The notes under the pieces are model-generated. The model was not told the origin of the DNA. It made no database searches and saw only the letters and a list, made by a program, of their open reading frames with translations. The translations under genes were made by a program, and so were the position numbers. Positions 18,921-24,964 of a DNA stretch of 24,964 nt are shown one piece after another; the stretch's first letter is position 1, and every line of letters starts with the position of its first letter. Source of the DNA: Priapulus caudatus (lineage: Eukaryota > Priapulida > Priapulimorpha > Priapulimorphida > Priapulidae); the NCBI RefSeq assembly GCF_000485595.1, contig NW_014577317.1, positions 195,711-220,674 on the forward strand, written 5' to 3'.

Positions 18921-19003
18921 AAGGATATAAGAGCTGTCCACATTTGCACTTTCGCACATGTCGCACATTGCGAAAATGAATTGGGGACAGCTCTTATATC
19001 CTT
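18921..19003. repeat. 83-nt strong hairpin
   Basis: AAGGATATAAGAGCTGTCC (18921-18939) pairs perfectly with GGACAGCTCTTATATCCTT (18985-19003). The interior can pair further (TTTCGC at 18950-18955 with GCGAAA at 18970-18975). The size and shape suit either a tiny foldback MITE or a microRNA-type precursor. Sequence alone does not separate these. Confidence 0.7.
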
Positions 19004-19380
19004 GAACCAAAATCACTACTGATTGGTCTGCTAATATTGAATATATTGGATGCTTATGTCTTAATAAGCATTCGGAGTAGAACTTTCTCTTAGAAATGTT
19101 TATAGCTGCTTTAACTTTTATGGAAGCAGGTAGGCTTGTCTTGGAGAAGTTTACCGAAGTTAATTTCTAGCCCTACATCTGTACATCGTGCAAGCATCCA
19201 AGCATCCAGAGTACTTGCTTGTCCACATATGCAATCTAAGTCGGGACAGTGTGTGAAAGTTTTGTACGTGTGACGCTTGAATCGTGACTACTGCGGACAA
19301 AGCTCTCTGCTGTCAGCGCCGTGCATACGCCGGCGGGCGGACGCACGACTCCTAACCGACCGTTTCTCGTTTCCTGTTCG

Positions 19381-19383
19381 CAG
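19381..19383 (+). promoter_or_regulatory. Candidate 3' splice site before CLIC
   Basis: A tract GTTTCTCGTTTCCTGTTCG precedes CAG at 19381-19383, 97 bases upstream of the CLIC start codon. It would be a good acceptor for a 5' UTR intron. No splice signal is needed inside the coding region. Confidence 0.45.
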
Positions 19384-19480
19384 GTGCATCGTAAGTCGTC
19401 GATTGGCACATCCCCAACCAACCACTCTTCCCCACCGCTGTCGGCACCGCCGCCCGCTAAACAAAAAAACAACTAAAACC

Positions 19481-20221
19481 ATGTCCTCAAAGCCGCCAAA
19501 CCACATCGACTTGTACGTGCGAGCGGGCAGCGACGGTTCGTGTTACGGCGCGTGCCCCGTCTGCCAGCAGATATTCATGGCGCTGCTGCTGAAGGGCCAC
19601 ACGAAGGAGCTGCAGTTCACCGTGACGACGATCAACATGGCGAAGCCTCCCGAGACGTACCGGCAGCTGTCGACGCGCGTGCCCGTCATCGTGCACCAGG
19701 AACGCGTCATGGAGGACGCGAACGAGATCGCCCAGTACCTCGACCTCAACTTCCACGATGTCGACCTCGCGTACGGCGCCGGCGGAGGCGGCAAGCCGGC
19801 CGAGAAGGCCACCGAGAACTTCTTCTCGAAGTTCGCGTTCTACATGCGCGAGGTGACGACGGACCCCGCGCAGCTGCTCTCCGAGCTCTCCCGCCTTGAC
19901 ACGTTCCTCGGCGGAGCCGCCGCCGACACCACCTACCTGTGCGGCGACGAGATGACGCACCTCGACTGCATCGTGCTGCCGAAGCTGCAGCACGTTCGCG
20001 TCGCGGCGCGCGCACTGAAGGGGTTCGACATCCCCGCGACGCTGACGCACCTGTGGCGCTACTTGGGAAACGCGTACGCGTCGGACGTCTTCAAGAAGAC
20101 GTGCCCGTCGGACTACGAGATCGCGTTTGCGTGGTCGCAGAAGCCCGGCATTCCGCGGCTGACGGCGAAGCGCGAGGCCGAGTTGAAATGCAGGGGCACG
20201 TCACTCGACGTTCCCAATTAA
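19481..20221 (+). CDS. CLIC: Chloride intracellular channel (CLIC/EXC-4) family protein, single coding exon
   Basis: The protein has 246 residues, about the length of vertebrate CLIC1 and CLIC4 cores. CLICs have a GST-omega-like fold and exist as soluble and membrane-associated forms. They are linked to tubulogenesis and Rho/Rac signalling, and redox activity and ion conductance are reported. The N-terminal thioredoxin-like domain (about 9-95) has CPVC at 25-28, the position of the family's redox or glutathione site, then FMALLLKG at the putative membrane segment. VP at 67-68 carries the cis-proline. The all-helical C-terminal domain contains YLCGDEMTHLDC, LPKLQHVRVAA, FDIP, LWRYLGNAY and TCPSDYEIAFAW, all family hallmarks. 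I start at ATG 19481 (ACC-ATG), where family similarity begins. The frame stays open 68 codons upstream, but that part is not CLIC-like. The CDS has no introns and is strongly GC-rich at third positions, unlike PEX5. Confidence 0.93.
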   Translation: MSSKPPNHIDLYVRAGSDGSCYGACPVCQQIFMALLLKGHTKELQFTVTTINMAKPPETYRQLSTRVPVIVHQERVMEDANEIAQYLDLNFHDVDLAYGAGGGGKPAEKATENFFSKFAFYMREVTTDPAQLLSELSRLDTFLGGAAADTTYLCGDEMTHLDCIVLPKLQHVRVAARALKGFDIPATLTHLWRYLGNAYASDVFKKTCPSDYEIAFAWSQKPGIPRLTAKREAELKCRGTSLDVPN

Positions 20222-20234
20222 CGGGTCGGGCACT

Positions 20235-20288
20235 GAGGCTGAGGGAGGGCAGGCGGGCGCGGAGGCTGAGGGAGGGCAGGCGGGTGCG
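20235..20288 (+). repeat. 27-bp tandem duplication just after the CLIC stop
   Basis: Two copies, each beginning GAGGCTGAGGGAGGGCAGG, lie at 20235-20261 and 20262-20288 with one base difference. They are in the 3' UTR, starting 13 bases after the stop. Confidence 0.85.
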
Positions 20289-23200
20289 TTCGTTGTGCGT
20301 CGGGGGGAAATGCCTGCCGTCGAACCTTTGCGGCGCCTTCAGCACCACTTTTGGCACCGTGAGATTTTTTACCACTACTAGCTGCGCGTAGAAAACATAT
20401 TTTATTATGCAGTAGGAGTCCGTACGCGTGCGTACAGGTTGTGGGGGTTCCCGATGTGAGGTGTTAGTTGTGGCAAGCCTCTTTCTGGAGAGATTCCCCC
20501 TTTTTAGCATGGAGAATAAGTGCCGAAGTGACGATATTAGAATAGATTTTTGCAGTCGTAGCTCTTACACGATATGTGATGATTCGCAATCACCGAGCAT
20601 GATTTATGTATAGTTTTATCTATTTATAACATATCTCAAAAACTTTCACGTTATAGCCAAACAGTGTAGTTACCGTATGTTGTTCTGAGCGTGAAAACCT
20701 TTGTCATCGTCTGTGCAATATTCGTGTCCTGAATAGTGACTATTGTGTTGGCTTTCATCGTGCGTGGGTTGTTGCTGTCACAGGGCACTTTATTAACGTG
20801 CATCCTGTGCTTGCATAATTTCATGCAACGAGTGAAAATACGAGCTAGCAAGTTACGGTTACAGTGAAAATGTTTGGAATGGATCTTGTGATTCTGTAAT
20901 GTAGCATGTAACTTACACTTGATCGTGAATTCAACACTGACATACAAATGCAGTACTTATTGTGATATGTATCAAGCAGTAATTAACTAATTGTCTCCAA
21001 CTGCAAGTCAAAAGTAAAGTCCAACCAAAGCTAGTCAGTTATAATATAAAAGTCTTGAAATTGTGAAAGTATTTAAGGGTGAGAATTCTTGGCAAGATAT
21101 TCTCTCTGCGTGAACTCTCGTGCATAAATCACAAACACCAAAAATTAAAATAATGGCATTTTTAATCATATTTAAACCGGTCTTAGTCGGAACATGTGTT
21201 GTAGTGCAGTTTTTAGCTGTTGCTTTTGAAGATTTAGTTTTATATATGTGCGTGTTTAGATATGCTGTGTGAAATGACTTTAGCACGCATCGGCGTTATT
21301 TCTTTATTTCATAATACGGATTTGGTAGTGTAGTATATATATATATATATATATTATATTCTTGTCTGTTGATATTGTTACACTCATTACCCAACACCCT
21401 GTGTGGATATGCAGGAGGTTATTATGTTATGGTTGTATAATCTCTGCGATAGGGTCAAGATTCTCTTACTCACCTTTCCCCTTTCTCGCCCTCCTCCCTC
21501 AACCCTCTCTCCCTCTCCCCCCCCCCTCTCTCTCTCTCTCTCTTTCTTTCTCTCGCTATCTATCTTCCCTTCCTCCTCTTCGTCCACTACCACCCCAGTC
21601 TGCTTCCTTCTCTACCCTCTTCCCTCTCCCTCTTTCTCTCCCTGGAGACCACTTTTAGCTCGCCCATAGCTGAAGCTGATACTCAGTAGGAAGTCGAGTG
21701 GATTGATGATATCAATGCTAGAGTTGAAATTTAGACTGCTCGCAGAAGTCTCTAGCTGCAACGTCGTTTAGTATCCGCGACGCGTGGAGGCAGTCTAGGT
21801 GAAATTCTGTGTAATTGAAGCGACCGTGCAATCAATATGGTATTCGCTGGCCATGTTTACACGTGACCCAACATAAATGAGCGTTATTCTACGACTAGGG
21901 AAGTTCAATGGCACACTCACACTCACTGCAATATTTATTCAACATCCTCGGTTATATCGGGAGTGAAGTAATAACTACTCATTTATTTGAGTACACTGCT
22001 CGTTACGTACAGCGTGTTAAGTTTATAGCACTCGCGCGCGTGTAGAAAATGATTTAGTATTGCTGGAAATTCGCAATCTCAATAAGCAATGGTTGTATAG
22101 CTGTGATTGTGATATCAAATACTGCCCCTTAGTCATTGTATCATCAAAAAGCTGTTAGCGCACTTTTAACTATATAACGTCTCACGACGTGCTATGATCA
22201 GGATGGTCGTTATATAGATATTTTAGTCTATATCATGACACTCCTGCTTGTCTCCCATATCCTGGTTGTATTATTATGCGCACCTAGTTGCCGGTGTTTG
22301 CTATAATAAGGAGTGTATAGTATAATCTATATTATACACTTCTGCTATAATTATACCAGCAACACGTAGGTATAGGTATCCCCTCTCACGGCCACGTTAC
22401 ACGTGGCGATGACATTTAAGTTTGACACATCAATGACGTTTCCCCGAAAGATTTTTCGTCGTTTCGGTTCGAAGGGAATTTTGCCCTTGCTCAGCCAAAT
22501 AGTGCCTGCCATGTAGCTCCCGCAGCCGCGTGAGTAATATATCCTGCAATAGATGCAAATGTCGTGTGATTTTACCCTTGTATTCGCAGCTATTTCTGGC
22601 GCTGCGTGTGCTTCCGTTAGCAGTATTTATGTTATTAGGCCTACAGTCGCGCCTACGACTGCTGTACCTCCATACACACACACACACACACTCACCATAC
22701 TGTGTGAGGTAGTAACGGTGTGGAGTTTGCATTATCGATTATTTTTATGTTGTATTTGTTTTAGTAGTGTGCATACATGTATAGGTGATCAATTTCAAAC
22801 CAAATAAAACGAGTGATTTGCGATGTTACGACACGACCAGGCTTTGTTCGAGCGTCAGTCTACCGAGCATTTATCACTGTATCGTAGTTTATATCTGCGT
22901 ATTTATGCAGACTTGCGATTCCTCGATGCACATATGCATATAGCGAGCATGGCCCGTGCGTTCGTAGGTAATACAGACGTTTGTGTTCGTTGGTTTAGTT
23001 ATCGTTGGTAGAGAGTTTTTCTGCTACTATGGTGGGAAACGCACAAGTGTTCGAGTAAATCCATGAAGTACCCGAGTAAAATCGTCGAGAGTAAAAACTC
23101 CGAGTTGGGGAGTGGACGTCGATTTTTGTAGCACCCGCCGCGGAATATATATGCTGCCTTTGGTGCGAAAAGCTTTCGGTCTATATATTTCAACAAGTCG

Positions 23201-23418
23201 CACGTAATCTGACACGAAACGTGTTCATTTAGCTGTCACACGAGAGACTGGTGCAGCCGCTGGGTGTTTGGCGTGCTAAGGAGTTAAAGGTGGTGAGAAG
23301 GGGGAGCTAGGGTGGGGGCTGTGATTTCGCGCGTTTTCTATTATTCTGTCCACTTCCATCTGCTCTCGTCTCGGTCGCTTACACTTGTCGCTGTTGAGGC
23401 GCGTGGGTCGCGTTTGCT
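20289..23418. other. CLIC 3' region and gene-free stretch
   Basis: No further gene is recognised. A possible AATAAA polyadenylation signal occurs at 22803-22808, but it is far from CLIC and may be unrelated. Simple repeats include (TA)n at about 21334-21357, a 180-bp pyrimidine-rich tract at about 21472-21653 and (CA)n at about 22673-22692. Open frames of 60-100 codons here have no motifs I know. Confidence 0.4.
21472..21653. repeat. Polypyrimidine (CT-rich) tract
   Basis: About 180 bp is almost entirely C and T on the plus strand, including (CT)n and CCCTC units. It mirrors the polypurine tract at 12376 in composition but not in sequence order. Confidence 0.85.
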
Positions 23419-23628
23419 AAAGGCCGCCGCACACCAGCCGATTTTACAAACGATGAAGCGATGTAGGTGTGCGCGTTCATTTGTAGACGATTTTATTTTT
23501 ATCGGGTGATCGTTCCAAATCAAACATGTTTGATTTTGAACCGATGAGCCGATTTTAAGGCCGCCGCACACCTACATCGCTTCATCGCTTCATCGTTTGT
23601 AAAATCGGCTGGTGTGCGGCGGCCTTAA
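23419..23628. mobile_element. Palindromic MITE pair flanked by TTAA
   Basis: A 66-bp element (23559-23624) has ends GGCCGCCGCACACC and GGTGTGCGGCGGCC and is bounded by TTAA on both sides (23555-23558 and 23625-23628). A second copy in opposite orientation lies at 23421-23474. The whole is an inverted pair around a 20-nt perfect palindrome, AAATCAAACATGTTTGATTT (23517-23536). TTAA targets suggest a piggyBac- or Kolobok-type source. It has no coding capacity. Confidence 0.75.
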
Positions 23629-23671
23629 GCCGCGCTGCGTTCGTGACGTGTTCAGTGATGGATGAATTTAC

Positions 23672-23844
23672 CGCTTAGTGCTCGTAACTCTATCGCGATG
23701 AGATCTTCCGTCGTTTCGAGCGATTTTGCGCGCTTAGTGCTAGCAACTCTATAGTGAAGAAATCTTTCGGCGTTCGAGTGATTTTGCGCGCTTAGTGCTC
23801 GTAACTCTATCGCGAAGAAATCTTTCGTCGTTGGAGGGATTTTG
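23672..23844 (+). repeat. 59-bp tandem repeat, three copies
   Basis: The unit begins CGCTTAGTGCTCGTAACTCT and ends GATTTTGCG. Copies start at 23672, 23731 and 23789 and differ at a few positions. It lies about 45 bp to the right of the TTAA MITE. Confidence 0.9.
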
Positions 23845-24328
23845 TTCGGTCCACCGATCTCCCGTTCTTACAATACGTCATATATTATATACGCGGCGGC
23901 GGCAGCAGCACGCCCTCTCTAGTTTCAGTGGGGCGGTAGTACGCGTGGGTTTATGGCTAGAGATGGCCTTTCGTCGGCAGTACGTACATGCGGTTTTCAT
24001 CGGCTCCTGGGCGGATCCCTTTCCAGGCGTTCTATCGCCGAGTCAGCAGCTATATATAAGGAAAATGGTATGCTACCGCACACGTGTGCGCGCTTGCTGG
24101 CAGATGGGTGGGGAGCGCGTGTCTGTGTGCCCGCGTCGATGTATTTATGTGCAAAAACATTCATTTTAAAATGGAATGTGATTTGAAAACTGTGCGGAGA
24201 GAAGTTGATGTATAAAGCGCAATATTCGTGCAAAAAGTTGATACACGCGCGGGCCGATGAGCTTACATGACACGTACACACGCACGTACAGGCACGCACG
24301 CACGCACACACGCAATACGAGCGGGGTC
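23845..24328. other. Gene-free stretch
   Basis: No recognisable gene is seen. Frames at 23795-24169 and 23997-24311 are overlapping, unlike any family I know, and partly made of an (ACGC)n microsatellite near 24277-24315. Confidence 0.4.
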
Positions 24329-24573
24329 ATCCCTATAGACCGAAGTTCCGATAGACCGAATATTTCAAAGGGTCAGGGTTATGATTAGGGTTAGGGCTAT
24401 GGTTAAGGTTAGGGCTTGTAGTGGCATCGGTGGATGTGCGGCATATTCACGTTCGAATACGACATCAGTGGATGTCCGGATGCGTAGCCTGGAGGCTAGG
24501 CGACCGATTCCGGACGTGTAGACACTGCGTATTCGAATAAACCTTCGGTCTATCGGACCTTCGGTCTATAGGG
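24329..24573. mobile_element. MITE with 30-bp inverted ends and telomere-like core, 245 bp
   Basis: The left end starts CCCTATAGACCGAAG and the right end finishes CTTCGGTCTATAGGG. Over 30 bp there is one mismatch. Each end contains two copies of ATAGACCGAA. The inner sequence near 24370-24418 is a degenerate TTAGGG array. No target duplication is clear, and there is no coding capacity. Confidence 0.8.
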
Positions 24574-24964
24574 CTATACACACAGTGCACACAGTGATAT
24601 ACACGTCTACGCGTATACACACGGTGATTTTGCAATGAAACATGTTTTTATATTCGTACTTCTACCAGCATAATCAGTTTTTAGTATACGTACATTATTG
24701 TAGTGGTATGACGGATGCTACATTATTGACAGAAAAGGAGAAACCTTATCGCCTACACTGTACACTATGAAATTATATTTACTGAGTGAATTCATGATTA
24801 AACTATGATTACATTATGGTGTTTTATATAACCGCAACCGATCGCGAATGCTCGAGCTGCGGTCATTGCACATTTCGTCTGGTAGATGGCGCTTTGAGAT
24901 CACAATTGTGTATAGAAATCACTGATGGAAACAGCTGTTGGAAATATATATCTATATATATATT
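24574..24964. other. Right-edge noncoding sequence
   Basis: This is AT-rich and ends in a (TA)n tract. I recognise no gene, RNA or element. Confidence 0.4.

Noticed and set aside
19277-19480. 68-codon N-terminal extension of the CLIC frame
   Set aside because: It has no CLIC similarity, contains a probable splice acceptor at 19381-19383, and the family N-terminus begins just after ATG 19481.
19487-20050. Antisense and shifted open frames over CLIC
   Set aside because: They are Arg/Ala-rich shadows of a GC-rich coding region. The CLIC frame carries all family motifs.
19481-20221. Horizontal transfer as the reason for CLIC base composition
   Set aside because: The protein is a clear animal CLIC. 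Retroposition or codon selection explains the lack of introns and high GC more simply.
22823-23011. Short plus-strand frame after the AATAAA at 22803
   Set aside because: It has no known motifs, no neighbouring exon and no conserved composition.

Overview
This window is eukaryotic nuclear DNA, most likely from an invertebrate animal. The evidence is a split gene with 16 coding exons and GT-AG introns, long AT-rich noncoding stretches, many microsatellites and many short non-autonomous DNA transposons. The host proteins are animal-type: a PIG3-like quinone oxidoreductase, the peroxisomal import receptor PEX5, and a CLIC/EXC-4 protein. I cannot name the species. The PEX5 keeps the PEX7-binding box, which argues against a nematode or fly.

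Layout. 1-658 (+): the last coding exon of a PIG3-like quinone oxidoreductase, entering from the left edge. 749-8088: a gene-poor, transposon-rich zone. It holds a short hAT-like MITE, a decayed hAT-type transposase fragment, three copies of a dispersed repeat with a strong hairpin, a GT-to-CA strand-switching microsatellite, and a MITE with a telomere-like core. 8089-16633 (-): a complete PEX5 gene. I joined 16 coding exons with consistent phase into a 622-residue protein. Its introns carry hAT, Tigger/pogo-like and minisatellite-bearing elements. 17215-17322: a probable divergent promoter (ETS- and YY1-like motifs) between PEX5 and a short plus-strand exon. 17525-18512: a foldback element with long inverted arms and a perfect 8-bp target duplication. 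19481-20221 (+): a CLIC gene whose coding region is one exon. 20222-24964: no recognisable gene, but a palindromic TTAA-flanked MITE, a 59-bp tandem repeat, and a 245-bp MITE with 30-bp inverted ends and a telomere-like core.

The three host genes are housekeeping or cell-biology genes with no evident joint pathway. PEX5 imports PTS1 proteins into peroxisomes and, through PEX7, probably PTS2 proteins. CLIC is a GST-fold protein. The quinone oxidoreductase is a cytosolic NADPH enzyme. I see no operon, CRISPR array, phage or new multi-gene system. The unusual content is the mobile and palindromic DNA, and two local duplications that include gene-end signals: the PEX5 exon 15 donor and the PIG3-like stop codon.
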